Assembly (NCBI RefSeq): GCF_017876495.1
Contig: NZ_JAGIOB010000001.1
Span: 1,240,001-1,304,000 of the forward strand
Source: Microlunatus capsulatus
GTDB lineage: Bacteria; Actinomycetota; Actinomycetes; Propionibacteriales; Propionibacteriaceae
Length of the DNA stretch: 64,000 nucleotides
Reading direction: 5' to 3'
This document shows positions 37,262 through 46,104 of this stretch, in pieces. Positions within the stretch are counted from its first letter, which is position 1. Each line of letters opens with the position of its first letter. The notes below the pieces were generated by a model, which worked only from the letters and a program-made list of their open reading frames with translations, made no database searches and had not been told where the DNA came from. The translations under genes and the position numbers were made by a program.

Positions 37262-38989
37262 ATGTCGTCAGGCCCCCATGCCGGCTCTGCCCGTGCGCGC
37301 GCTCTCGCCCTCGTCCTCCCGTCCCTGCTGGCCACCCTGCTTCTGGCCCCGCCCGCCCTGGCCGCCCCGCCCGACCCCGCCCGCGTGGTCGCGGCGGAGG
37401 AGGGCGAGGAGGTAGCCCTCCAGGCGACCGCTCCCCCGGTCGTCGCCGGCGCGCCCGTCGTCGGCTCGACCCTCACGGCGCAGCCGCCGACCTGGAACTT
37501 GGCCGACGTCGTCACGGGCTACCAGTGGCTCCGCGACGGCGCCCCGGTCCCGGAGGCCACCGGGCCGACCCTCGTCCTCGGCGTCGCCGACGTCGGGGCC
37601 ATCCTGACGGTCCGCGCGACGGGCACCACCCCCGACGGTCGCACCGCCACCGCGGACTCCGACGCGACCGCCGCGGTCGCGAGGATCACCTCGACCACGG
37701 CCGTGAACGCCCGCCCGGGGTCCCCGGGCTCGGCCGATCTCACCGTCACCGTCCGGGCCGCGGACGACGACGTCGACGCCGGCACCGTGGAGGTGCGCGA
37801 GGGCACGACCACCTTGGCCGCCGGCGCCGCGCTCGTGAGCGGCGTCGCCGCCGTGCGGCTGACCGACCTCGACGCGGGTCAGCACGTCCTCACCGTCGGC
37901 TACGCCGGCACGGAGCGGGTGGCACCCTCCGAGGACACGGTCACCGTCCTGGTCAAGGCGGCCGCAGCACTCGCCGTCACGACCTCGTCCCCCGGCATCG
38001 GGCGGCTGGTGCTGACCGCGCGGGTGACGAACGACGGGTCCGCCGTGAGCGGGGGCACCGTGCTGGTGCGCGAGGGCGGCTCCGTGGTCGCCCGGCCGGC
38101 CCTGTCGCGGGGCACGGCCACCTGGACGTCGACCGGGCTGGTGCCCGGCGCGCACCGCTACACCGTCGAGTACAGCGGGACGGCAGCGGTCGCACTCGCG
38201 TCGCGCACCGTGACGGCTACCGTGCGAGACCGGGCCACCGCAACGCTCGCGGTCTCCGCGAGCTCACCGGCAGTCGGCCGGCTGACGCTGACCGTCCGGC
38301 TGACCAGCGGCGCGAAGGCTCTCGGCGGGCGGGTCACCGTGCACGAGGGGGAGCGGACGGTGAAGACGCTGACGCTGGCCCGCGGTCGGGCGGTCTGGTC
38401 GGTGGGAGGCCTGAAGCCAGGACGGCACACGTACGTGGTGCGCTACGCCGGCACGAGCAGCACCAAGCCCGTCCAGAGGAGCACCGCCGTCACTGTGCGC
38501 GCCAAGGCCGTTCCGGCCGTCACGGTCACCGGGAGCTCCCCCGCCGCCGGGAAGGTCGCGCTGAAGGTGACCGTCAAGGCGTCGGGCCAGCGCAGCCTCA
38601 GTGGCACCGTCACGATCAAGGACGGCGCGAAGACGGTGAAGAAGGGCCTCAGGGTGAAGGCGGGCAAGGCGAGCTGGTCCGCCAGCGGGGTGAAGGCCGG
38701 CAAGCACGCCTACACCGTCGTGTACGGCGGGACCTCGCAGGTGACCCGCGGGACAGGGAAGGTGACCGTCACCGTCAAGAAGAAGGCGAAGCCTGTCGCG
38801 CTCGTCGACTACGCCAACTGCACGGAGCTGAACCAGGTGCACCCCCACGGCGTCGGGCTCCCCGGCGCCGTCGACCAGGTCAGCGGCTCCACCGAGCGTG
38901 TCACCGACTTCCTCCGTCACCAGAAGCTGTACGAGCTCAACGACGAGAGCGACCGGGACGGCGACGGGATCGCCTGCGAGAAGCTCTGA
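37262..38989 (+). CDS. Secreted Ig-like repeat protein with C-terminal Excalibur domain
   Basis: 575 residues, paralogue of the preceding gene. Signal peptide to about ALAAPP (35), one YQWLRDGAPVPEAT module (about 55-140), then four Ig-like repeats starting near 140, 235, 325 and 417. It lacks the CAP domain and instead ends in an Excalibur calcium-binding motif (NCTELNQVHPHGVG...DRDGDGIACEKL). The final repeat is nearly the same as the final repeat of its neighbour. The promoter motif CTGACAGACT is also shared. Probably wall-associated. Confidence 0.82.
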   Translation: MSSGPHAGSARARALALVLPSLLATLLLAPPALAAPPDPARVVAAEEGEEVALQATAPPVVAGAPVVGSTLTAQPPTWNLADVVTGYQWLRDGAPVPEATGPTLVLGVADVGAILTVRATGTTPDGRTATADSDATAAVARITSTTAVNARPGSPGSADLTVTVRAADDDVDAGTVEVREGTTTLAAGAALVSGVAAVRLTDLDAGQHVLTVGYAGTERVAPSEDTVTVLVKAAAALAVTTSSPGIGRLVLTARVTNDGSAVSGGTVLVREGGSVVARPALSRGTATWTSTGLVPGAHRYTVEYSGTAAVALASRTVTATVRDRATATLAVSASSPAVGRLTLTVRLTSGAKALGGRVTVHEGERTVKTLTLARGRAVWSVGGLKPGRHTYVVRYAGTSSTKPVQRSTAVTVRAKAVPAVTVTGSSPAAGKVALKVTVKASGQRSLSGTVTIKDGAKTVKKGLRVKAGKASWSASGVKAGKHAYTVVYGGTSQVTRGTGKVTVTVKKKAKPVALVDYANCTELNQVHPHGVGLPGAVDQVSGSTERVTDFLRHQKLYELNDESDRDGDGIACEKL

Positions 38990-38999
38990 GCGAGCCGAG

Positions 39000-39030
39000 C
39001 GGGCCGGCCACCACCGCGGTGACCGGCCCG
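39000..39030. terminator. Hairpin between Ig-repeat gene and dienelactone hydrolase
   Basis: CGGGCCGG (39000-39007) and CCGGCCCG (39023-39030) with inner CAC/GTG pairing, between convergent genes. Confidence 0.55.
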
Positions 39031-39038
39031 ACGACGGC

Positions 39039-39734
39039 TCAGCCGACGTGGCGGTGCAGGAACTCCAGGGTGCGCTGCCAGGCCAGGGCGGCGCTGTCGG
39101 CGTCGTAGGTGCCCATGTGGTCGTCGTCGTTGGCGAACGCGTGGCCGGCCGGGTAGTAGAAGTACTCGACCTCCACGCCCGCCTCGTCGCGGATCTGCTG
39201 CTCCTGGGCGCGGGCCTGGTCGACGGGGTACATCCCGTCCTGCTCGCCGTAGTGGCCCTGCACGGGGGCGTTGATCGCCGCGTAGGAGCCGGGCAGGTGG
39301 CCGACGCCGTAGTAGGGCACGACGGCGCCGATGGAGTCCGGGCGCTCGGTGGCCAGCAGCAGCACGAAGCCGCCGCCCATGCAGTAGCCGACGGCCCCGA
39401 CCTTCTCGGACGTGACGGCCTCCTGCTCCAGCAGGTAGTCCACCGCCCCGGCCAGCGCGCGCGCCGCCTCGGGCTCGGACAGCGAGCCGGCCAGCTCGGC
39501 CGCCTCGTCCGCGCCGTGGGTCACCCGGCCGCCGTAGAGGTCCGGGGCCAGGGCGACGAAGCCCTCGGCGGCGTAGCGGTCGACCAGGGCGACGATGTGG
39601 TCGTCCAGCCCCCACCACTCCTGGATGACGACGAGCCCGGGACCGCTGCCCCCGGGCGGCAGCTGCAGGTAGCCGCTGATGGTGGTGCCGTTGCGGTCGA
39701 ACTTCACGTTCTGCCGGGGTGCGAGGTCGCTCAA
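39039..39734 (-). CDS. Dienelactone hydrolase family protein
   Basis: 231 residues, alpha/beta hydrolase with a Cys nucleophile: Cys118 in VGYCMGGGF, helper Glu39 in VIQEWWGLDDH, Asp in GEQDGMYP and His in PAGHAFAND. The frame opens up to 39848, but TTG 39734 has GAAGGA at the right distance and sits just before the conserved SDLAPRQNVKF. I choose this rare start on that basis. It hydrolyses dienelactone or related lactones/esters; the natural substrate is uncertain. Confidence 0.88.
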   Translation of the reverse strand: MSDLAPRQNVKFDRNGTTISGYLQLPPGGSGPGLVVIQEWWGLDDHIVALVDRYAAEGFVALAPDLYGGRVTHGADEAAELAGSLSEPEAARALAGAVDYLLEQEAVTSEKVGAVGYCMGGGFVLLLATERPDSIGAVVPYYGVGHLPGSYAAINAPVQGHYGEQDGMYPVDQARAQEQQIRDEAGVEVEYFYYPAGHAFANDDDHMGTYDADSAALAWQRTLEFLHRHVG

Positions 39735-39813
39735 GGCTGTGGTCCTTCGGTGCGTCGTGGGTGGGTCCGGCGCCACTGTAGCCAGGCCCGTCGCACGCGA
39801 CCGACCACGGAGC

Positions 39814-40263
39814 TCAGCCGGCCGGCGTCGCCTCGTGCCCGGTCTCACCGCGCGTCCGCCCGACCTGCTTCAGCCGGGCCTCGAAGAGGTGCCGACGGCC
39901 GCCCGCGAGCTGGTCGCGGGCGTCCTTCTCCAGGGCGCGGAAGAGCGACCAGTAGCCGTCGTCGTACTCCTCGACGACCTGGAAGGTCCAGCGCCCCTGC
40001 AGCACGTTGCGGCCCACCAGCTCGCGCTCGATCCGGTCCGCCACCGCGGCGTGCCCGGCCTCGCGCAGGGCGTCGACCGCGCCCTGCAGCGCGATGTCGG
40101 CCTCACCGGTCAGCTGGTGGAACGTGTAGAGCTGCCCGCGCGCCCGCTCCACCGTCTCCAGCGCCTCGCTGAGCTGGCCGAGGGCGTCGACCGTGGCGTC
40201 GTCCACCCCGTCCGGGGTGGTGTGGTCGGGGTCGGGCAGGTCCGCGGACGGGACGTCGGGCAC
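39814..40263 (-). CDS. Conserved actinobacterial hypothetical protein next to ettA
   Basis: 149 residues, all-helical pattern, no signal or membrane segment. GQLYTFHQLTGEADIALQGAVDALREAGHAAVADRIERELVGRNVLQGRWTFQVVEEYDDGYW is the distinctive core, and I recall it as conserved in actinobacteria without a known role. GTG 40263 follows AGGAGAGCCC. It lies 41 bases behind ettA on the same strand, so a shared transcript is likely. Confidence 0.75.
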   Translation of the reverse strand: MPDVPSADLPDPDHTTPDGVDDATVDALGQLSEALETVERARGQLYTFHQLTGEADIALQGAVDALREAGHAAVADRIERELVGRNVLQGRWTFQVVEEYDDGYWSLFRALEKDARDQLAGGRRHLFEARLKQVGRTRGETGHEATPAG

Positions 40264-40304
40264 GGGCTCTCCTGGGTTCGGGTCGGGTGCTCCCGACCCT
40301 AGCC

Positions 40305-41987
40305 TCAGCCCCGGGTGAGCCGCCGGTGGGTGGCGCGGTGCGGCCGGGCCGCCTCGGCACCCAGCCGGGCGATCTTGTTGGCCTCGTAGTCGGCGTAGTT
40401 GCCCTCGAACCAGAACCACTGGGCCTGGTCCTCGTCGTCGCCCTCCCAGGCCAGGATGTGCGTGGCCACCCGGTCCAGGAACCACCGGTCGTGGGAGATC
40501 ACCACGGCGCAGCCCGGGAACTCCAGCAGCGCGTCCTCCATGGACTGCAGCGTCTCGACGTCCAGGTCGTTCGTCGGCTCGTCGAGCAGCAGCAGGTTGC
40601 CGCCCATCTTCAGCGTGAGGGCCAGGTTCAGCCGGTTCCGCTCACCACCGGAGAGGACGCCGGACGGCTTCTGCTGGTCCGGGCCCTTGAAGCCGAAGGA
40701 GGCGACGTAGGCCCGCGAGGGCACCTCGAAGCTGCCGACCTTGATGTAGTCGAGGCCGTCGGAGACGAGCTCCCAGACGTTCTTCTTCTCGTCCAGGCCC
40801 GAGCGGCTCTGGTCGACGTAGGAGTACTTGACCGTCTCGCCGATGCGCAGGGCGCCGGAGTCCGGGGTCTCCTCCCCCACGATCATCCGGAACAGCGTCG
40901 ACTTGCCGACGCCGTTCGGGCCGACGACGCCGACGATGCCGGCGCGGGGCAGCGAGAAGCTGAGCCCGTCGAAGAGCAGGCGGTCGCCGAAGCCCTTGAC
41001 GATCTTGTCGCCGTCCAGGACGGTGCTGCCCAGCCGGGGACCGGCCGGGATGTTGATCTCCTCGAAGTCCAGCTTGCGGTTGCGGTCGGCCTCGGCCGCC
41101 ATCTCCTCGTAGCGGGCCAGCCGGGCCTTGTTCTTGGCCTGCCGCGCCTTGGGGTTGGCGCGGGCCCACTCCAGCTCGCGCTCGAGGATCTTGGCGCGCT
41201 TGGCGTCCCGCTTGCCCTCGACCTGCAGCCGGGCCCGCTTGGAGTCCAGGTAGGTCGAGTAGTTGCCCTCGTAGGGGTGGGTCTTGCCGCGGTCGATCTC
41301 GAGGATCCACTCGGCGACGTTGTCCAGGAAGTACCGGTCGTGGGTGACGGCCAGGACGGCGCCGGCGTAGTTCTTGAGGTGGCCCTCCAGCCAGTGCACC
41401 GACTCGGCGTCCAGGTGGTTGGTGGGCTCGTCGAGGAGCAGCAGGTCGGGCTGCTGGAGGAGCAGCTTGCACAGCGCGACGCGGCGGCGCTCACCGCCGG
41501 AGAGGACGTCGACGATCGCGTCCGGCGGCGGGCAGCGGAGCGCGTCCATCGCCTGCTCCAGCTGGGAGTCGATGTCCCAGGCGTTGCGGTTGTCGAGCTC
41601 GGTCTGGACGTCGCCCATCTCGGCCATCAGGGCGTCGAAGTCGGCGTCGGGCTCGCCCATGGCGACGCCCAGCTCGTCCATCCGGCGCTGCAGCGCCTTG
41701 ATGTCGGCGACGGCCTCCTCGACGTTCTCGAGCACCGTCTTGCCCTCGGTCAGCGGCGGTTCCTGCAGCAGGATGCCGACCGTCGCCTCCTTGGCCAGCA
41801 TGGTGTCGCCGTTGTTGGGCTTCTCGATGCCGGCCATCAGCTTGAGCAGCGTCGACTTCCCGGTGCCGTTGGGGCCGACGACGCCGATCTTGGCGCCCGG
41901 GTAGAAGGACAGGGTGATGTTGTCGAGGACGACCTTGTCACCGAGCGCCTTGCGGACGTTGTGCATCGAGTAGATGAACTCAGGCAT
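40305..41987 (-). CDS. ettA: Energy-dependent translational throttle protein EttA (ABC-F)
   Basis: 560 residues with two ABC domains: GPNGTGKSTLLKLMAG and GPNGVGKSTLFRMIVG (Walker A), LSGGERRRVAL and LSGGERNRLNL (signature), LLLDEPTNHLD and LLLDEPTNDLD (Walker B). The charged linker near residues 270-320 and the arm inserted in domain 1 match the ABC-F EttA type, which binds the ribosomal E site and gates the first elongation step by ATP/ADP ratio. No membrane segments. A CATACT -10 lies about 100 bases upstream (42084-42089, minus). Confidence 0.96.
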   Translation of the reverse strand: MPEFIYSMHNVRKALGDKVVLDNITLSFYPGAKIGVVGPNGTGKSTLLKLMAGIEKPNNGDTMLAKEATVGILLQEPPLTEGKTVLENVEEAVADIKALQRRMDELGVAMGEPDADFDALMAEMGDVQTELDNRNAWDIDSQLEQAMDALRCPPPDAIVDVLSGGERRRVALCKLLLQQPDLLLLDEPTNHLDAESVHWLEGHLKNYAGAVLAVTHDRYFLDNVAEWILEIDRGKTHPYEGNYSTYLDSKRARLQVEGKRDAKRAKILERELEWARANPKARQAKNKARLARYEEMAAEADRNRKLDFEEINIPAGPRLGSTVLDGDKIVKGFGDRLLFDGLSFSLPRAGIVGVVGPNGVGKSTLFRMIVGEETPDSGALRIGETVKYSYVDQSRSGLDEKKNVWELVSDGLDYIKVGSFEVPSRAYVASFGFKGPDQQKPSGVLSGGERNRLNLALTLKMGGNLLLLDEPTNDLDVETLQSMEDALLEFPGCAVVISHDRWFLDRVATHILAWEGDDEDQAQWFWFEGNYADYEANKIARLGAEAARPHRATHRRLTRG

Positions 41988-42137
41988 GAGGAGCCGGACC
42001 TTTGCTGTCGCGTGCGGGGTCGTGCGGTGTGCCCGCGCGGGGCGGGGCGGGACCAGACCCTGGTCGGGCGCCCGCAGCCGCCCAGTATGCCAGCGGTGCG
42101 GGACCGGCTCGACCTCGACGGGAGGCCGTCGGGGCCG

Positions 42138-42161
42138 GGCCGACCCCGGGCGCGGTCGGCC
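42138..42161 (-). terminator. Hairpin directly after the MFS exporter stop
   Basis: GGCCGACC (42138-42145) and GGTCGGCC (42154-42161) are perfect 8-base arms with an eight-base loop, starting at the base after the MFS stop. They separate it from ettA on the same strand. Confidence 0.6.
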
Positions 42162-43655
42162 TCAGCCGAGGTGGGGCGCCGGCTCGACCGCGGTGAAGCG
42201 GCGCCGGTCGACGCGGATCATGAACCAGGCCACCGGGGCCGCCGCCACCAGGCCGATGGCCGCGGCGCGGAACACCCACGCGTAGCCCTCGACGAGCGCG
42301 GCGGGGTCGGGACCCTGCGGGCCGGACGCACCGGTGAGCACGGCGGCGTAGACGGCGGTGAAGACGGCCGTCCCGATGGAGCCGCCGATCTGCTGTGTGG
42401 CGGTGACGGCGGCGCTGGCCACGCCGGCGTCGCGGGCCTCGATCCCGAGCAGCGCGACGTTCTGCAGCGGCACGAACACCAGCGCGAGCCCGACGCCCAG
42501 CAGCAGCTGGCCGGGCAGCACCTGGGCGGCGTAGGTGCCGTCGACGGTGATGGTGCCCATCAGCAGCAGGCCCGTGGCGGCCACGAGCGGTCCGACGGTC
42601 ATCAGGACCCGGGGGCCGACGGTGCCCAGCAGCTTGGCCACCAGAGGCGCGGTGACCATGATCGCCGCCGTCATCGGCAGCGACGCGAGGCCCGCCTGCA
42701 GCGGGGTCATGCCCCAGACGATCTGGAAGTGGAAGGTCAGGTAGAGCAGCGCGCCGATGAGGGCGGCGCCGACGACGACCGCCACCAGGTACGCGCCGCC
42801 GCGGGTGCGGTCGGCCAGCACGCGCATCGGCAGCAGGGCGTGGCCGGTCCGGCTCTCGACGGCGACGAAGGCGGCGAGCAGCACGACGCCGAGCGCGAGG
42901 AACGTCACGGTGTCCCAGCGGCCCCAGCCGCCCTCGGCCTGGGAGAAGCCGTAGACCAGCGAGGCCAGGCCCGCCGTCACCAGCACGGCGCCGGGGACGT
43001 CGTAGCGGGTGTCGCCGTCGGCGCGGCTCTCCTTGAGCAGCGGCAGCGCGGCGGCGATGGCCACGACGGCGATCGGCACGTTGACCAGCAGGCACCAGTG
43101 CCAGCTGAGGAACTCGGTGAGCACCCCGCCCAGCACCAGGCCGACCGCGGCCCCGCCGCCGCCGATCGTCCCGTAGACGGCGAAGGCGCGGACCCGGTCA
43201 CGGCCCGAGGGGAAGGTGACCGACAGGACGGCGAGCGCCGCCGGGGCGAGCAGGGCCGCGAAGGCGCCCTGCAGCCCGCGGGCCGCCAGCAGCATCTCCC
43301 CCGAGGTGGCCACGCCGCCCAGCGCCGAGGCCAGCGCGAAGCCGGCCATGCCGACGACGAAGGAGCGCTTGCGGCCCCAGAAGTCGGCGATCCGGCCGCC
43401 GAGCAGCAGCAGGGCGCCGAAGGCGAGGGCGTAGACGGTGACGACGGCGCCGCGCTGGGCGTCGGTCATGGCCAGGTCGGCCTGGGCCGCCGGCAGGGCG
43501 ATGTTGACGATGGTCGCGTCGAGCACGACGGTCAGCTGCGCGAGGGCGACGACGAGCAGCACGAGCCAGCGACGACGGCCGGCGGGGGCGGCGGACGCCG
43601 GCTCGGCGGGTCCGGTCCCGTCGGCAGGTACGGCTGGACGGGTGGAAACGGACAC
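42162..43655 (-). CDS. DHA2-type MFS multidrug exporter
   Basis: 497 residues, about 14 hydrophobic helices. VVLDATIVNIALPAAQADL is the DHA2 (EmrB/QacA) motif in helix 1, LLLGGRIADFWGRKRSFVVGM is motif A, and GGAAVGLVLGGVLTEFLSWHWCLLVNVPI is motif C, all typical of drug:H+ antiporters. GTG 43655 follows TGAGGG. It is divergent from tetR with a palindromic operator between, so inducible drug efflux is the likely role. Confidence 0.92.
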   Translation of the reverse strand: MSVSTRPAVPADGTGPAEPASAAPAGRRRWLVLLVVALAQLTVVLDATIVNIALPAAQADLAMTDAQRGAVVTVYALAFGALLLLGGRIADFWGRKRSFVVGMAGFALASALGGVATSGEMLLAARGLQGAFAALLAPAALAVLSVTFPSGRDRVRAFAVYGTIGGGGAAVGLVLGGVLTEFLSWHWCLLVNVPIAVVAIAAALPLLKESRADGDTRYDVPGAVLVTAGLASLVYGFSQAEGGWGRWDTVTFLALGVVLLAAFVAVESRTGHALLPMRVLADRTRGGAYLVAVVVGAALIGALLYLTFHFQIVWGMTPLQAGLASLPMTAAIMVTAPLVAKLLGTVGPRVLMTVGPLVAATGLLLMGTITVDGTYAAQVLPGQLLLGVGLALVFVPLQNVALLGIEARDAGVASAAVTATQQIGGSIGTAVFTAVYAAVLTGASGPQGPDPAALVEGYAWVFRAAAIGLVAAAPVAWFMIRVDRRRFTAVEPAPHLG

Positions 43656-43688
43656 GGGGATCCCTCAGGTAGAGCTGGCGGAGACCTC

Positions 43689-43744
43689 AGCGTAGGCGGG
43701 CACCCCGCGGCTGGTCAAACGAACTAGTTCGGCTGGTCTACCCT
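43689..43744. promoter_or_regulatory. MFS-tetR control region with a perfect operator palindrome
   Basis: The MFS promoter reads TTGACC (43713-43718, minus), 18 bases, TACGCT (43689-43694). The palindrome CGAACTAGTTCG (43720-43731) lies just upstream of that -35 and ahead of the tetR -10 TACCCT (43739-43744), which is six bases before ATG 43751. Binding would block both promoters. Confidence 0.7.
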
Positions 43745-43750
43745 GGGTCC

Positions 43751-44311
43751 ATGACCGCGACCACCGCCGACGTCCGCAGCCGCGTGCTGCTGGCCGCCCG
43801 GGCCGAGTTCGCGGAGCGCGGGCTGGCCGGGGCCCGCGTCGACCGGATCGCCGCCGAGGCCCGCGCCAGCAAGGAGCGGCTGTACGCCCACTTCGGCGAC
43901 AAGGCCACGCTCTTCCAGGCGGTGCTGGACGCCGATGCCGCCGAGTTCCACGAGGCCGTCGCCCTCGACCCCGCCGACGTCGCGGGCTTCGTGGGCGCGG
44001 TCTTCGACGAGTCGGCCCGCCACCCCGAGCACCTGCGGATGCTGACCTGGGCCCGGCTCGAGGGCATCGACTACCGGCTCCCGGCCGGCGTCACCCCGCG
44101 CCGCAAGGTCGAGGCCCTGGAGCAGGCGCAGCGCGACGGCGTCGTCGACCCGGCCTGGCGGCCGGAGGACCTGCTAGAGCTGCTGTTCTCCATCGCGCAC
44201 GCCTGGGTGCAGACCCCGGTCCGCCCCGAGGACCAGATCTCCTCCCCCGCCGAGCAGCGGGCCGCCGCCGTCGAGGCGGCGCGGCGGGTCATCGCGGTCC
44301 CCGCCCCCTGA
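43751..44311 (+). CDS. TetR family regulator of the adjacent exporter
   Basis: 186 residues. The HTH region is RSRVLLAARAEFAERGLAGARVDRIAAEARASKERLYAHFGDKATLFQAVL. A C-terminal ligand domain of the TetR_C type follows (FVGAVFDESARHPEHLRMLTWARLEG). Leaderless-type start. The shared palindrome and divergent layout are the classic arrangement for local repression of an efflux pump. Ligand unknown. Confidence 0.92.
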   Translation: MTATTADVRSRVLLAARAEFAERGLAGARVDRIAAEARASKERLYAHFGDKATLFQAVLDADAAEFHEAVALDPADVAGFVGAVFDESARHPEHLRMLTWARLEGIDYRLPAGVTPRRKVEALEQAQRDGVVDPAWRPEDLLELLFSIAHAWVQTPVRPEDQISSPAEQRAAAVEAARRVIAVPAP

Positions 44312-44315
44312 TTCT

Positions 44316-44373
44316 GCAGACGCAGTGGCCCGGATCGGGTGCCCAGCGGGCCGCGGGGCGTCACTGCGTCTGC
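44316..44373. terminator. Long inverted repeat between tetR and the GTPase gene
   Basis: GCAGACGCAGTG (44316-44327) and CACTGCGTCTGC (44362-44373) are perfect 12-base arms; the 34-base centre has further GCCC/GGGC pairing. The genes converge. Confidence 0.6.
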
Positions 44374-44400
44374 GTTCTCAGGGCGTCTCCGAGCAGGCGG

Positions 44401-44419
44401 CCCTTCGACAGGCTCAGGG
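44401..44419. repeat. Half-copy of the CCTGAGCC...GGCTCAGG repeat
   Basis: One arm, CCCTTCGACAGGCTCAGGG, without its partner, again in a convergent gap. Confidence 0.6.
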
Positions 44420-44429
44420 TGCGGGGTGG

Positions 44430-46091
44430 TCAGCGCGCGGTGCGGGCCCGGTCCAGGGCGGCGCGGGCGTCGTCGTAGCGCTGCCGCTCCAGGCGCAGCG
44501 GCTCGACCACCAGCCGGTCGGCGACGGCGGCGACGGACCTGCGCAGGGCGGCGCGGGCCCGGCGGGCGCGACGGCGGGCGCCGACCACGACGCCGATCCG
44601 GGACAGCGCGGCGACCAGCAGCCCGGCGACCACCCCGCCCAGGGTGAGCACCGTCGGCGCGGGCAGCCCCCACCAGAGCACGTCGGGCAGCGGGGGCAGA
44701 CGCAGGTAGGCCAGCACGAAGGCCGAGCCCAGCCAGACCAGCCCGGCCACGACGGCGGCGACCAGCGCCCACTGCAGCACCCGCACCGCCTGCCACCAGC
44801 GCCGGTGCCCCGACAGGTCGAGGTCGGTGCCGGCGACGGCCCGGTCCAGGGCGTCGGACAGCTGGCCCTCCCCCGAGCGGGCGGCGGCGCGGACGGCGTC
44901 GACCCAGCCGCGGCTCATCCCGGACGAGGCCGTGTCGGCCAGCGAGCGCAGGGCGGTGTCGACCCGGGCCTTCTGCACGCCGGTGGTCGCGGGCAGCGAG
45001 GTGCGCCCCACCCCGGACGGGTCAATCTCACGGCGCCGGCCGCCGCTGCCGAGGCGGTCCAGGTGCAGCCGGCGGAGCGGGTCGGGCTTGAACTTGGCCA
45101 GCCACGCGAGCACCGGCCAGCCGGTCGCCAGCCCGCCGCGCAGCCGCCACGCCTTGTCGACCGCCTCGACGACGACGGGCACCCCGGCCGCCTGGGCCAG
45201 CTGGGTGGTCAGCGCGTCGACCGTCGACGACGACAGCGCCGGCAGCTTCTCCTCCCCCGACGCCCGGACCAGCCCGGCGGCGGCGTCCTCGACGTCGGCG
45301 GCCAGCCGACGGGCCGCGGCCCGCTTGTCGGCGATCCGCCTGCCCAGCCGTGCCCGCAGCTGGTCGAGGCCCTGGCCGGTGCGGGCCGAGACGCCCAGCA
45401 CCTCGGCCGCACCCAGCCCCTCGCTCGCCAGCAGCCGGCGGAGGTCGCGCAGGCACTGCTCCTGCTGCTCCGGGGTCAGCGTGTCCACCTGGTTGAGGAC
45501 GACCATCATCACGTCGACGTGCGAGGCGAGCGGGCGGAGGTAGCGCTCGTGCAGCGCGGCGTCGGCGTACTTCTGCGGGTCGACGACCCAGACGAGCATG
45601 TCGACGAGCTGGACCAGCCGGTCCACCTCCAGCCGGTGGGCCACCTCGGTCGAGTCGTGGTCGGGCAGGTCCAGCAGGACCAGGCCGTCGAGACCGGCCG
45701 CCAGCCGCGGGTCGGCCTCCAGCGCGTGCCGGCGCGGGATGGCCAGCCAGTCGAGGAGCTCCTCGGCCGAGTCCTCCCCGAAGCTGCAGGCCAGCGCCGT
45801 CGACGTCGTCGGCCGGCGCACGCCGACGGTGGCCAGCTCGGTGCCGGTGAGCGCGTTGAAGGTGCTCGACTTGCCCGAGCCGGTCGCCCCGGCCAGGGCC
45901 ACGACGGTGGCGGCCCCGGAGACGGCGAGCCGGCGGTCGGTCTGGGTGACGACGCGCCGGGCCTCCGCCACCGCGGCGTCGTCCACCCGCCCCTCGCAGA
46001 GGTCGGCCGCCTCGCCGAGCGCCCGGACCCGGGTGACCAGCTGGGCCGTCTCGTCGTGCCGCCGCAGCAGGGCGACGCCCTTGCCCGCCAT
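44430..46091 (-). CDS. Dynamin-like membrane GTPase A
   Basis: 553 residues. G1 GATGSGKSS at 68-76, switch G3 as DLPDHDS (Pro then Asp instead of Gly), and G4 NQVD in VVLNQVDTLT. A long helical middle is followed by two hydrophobic helices (ALVAAVVAGLVWLGSAFVLAYL and VLTLGGVVAGLLVAALS, about 445-515) and a basic helical tail. This is the layout of bacterial dynamin-like or YfjP-type GTPases that remodel membranes. It starts 13 bases after the stop of a second such gene, so the two are likely partners, like DynA/DynB of Streptomyces or IniA/IniC of mycobacteria. Confidence 0.8.
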   Translation of the reverse strand: MAGKGVALLRRHDETAQLVTRVRALGEAADLCEGRVDDAAVAEARRVVTQTDRRLAVSGAATVVALAGATGSGKSSTFNALTGTELATVGVRRPTTSTALACSFGEDSAEELLDWLAIPRRHALEADPRLAAGLDGLVLLDLPDHDSTEVAHRLEVDRLVQLVDMLVWVVDPQKYADAALHERYLRPLASHVDVMMVVLNQVDTLTPEQQEQCLRDLRRLLASEGLGAAEVLGVSARTGQGLDQLRARLGRRIADKRAAARRLAADVEDAAAGLVRASGEEKLPALSSSTVDALTTQLAQAAGVPVVVEAVDKAWRLRGGLATGWPVLAWLAKFKPDPLRRLHLDRLGSGGRRREIDPSGVGRTSLPATTGVQKARVDTALRSLADTASSGMSRGWVDAVRAAARSGEGQLSDALDRAVAGTDLDLSGHRRWWQAVRVLQWALVAAVVAGLVWLGSAFVLAYLRLPPLPDVLWWGLPAPTVLTLGGVVAGLLVAALSRIGVVVGARRRARRARAALRRSVAAVADRLVVEPLRLERQRYDDARAALDRARTAR

Positions 46092-46104
46092 CAGCGAACC
46101 GCCG

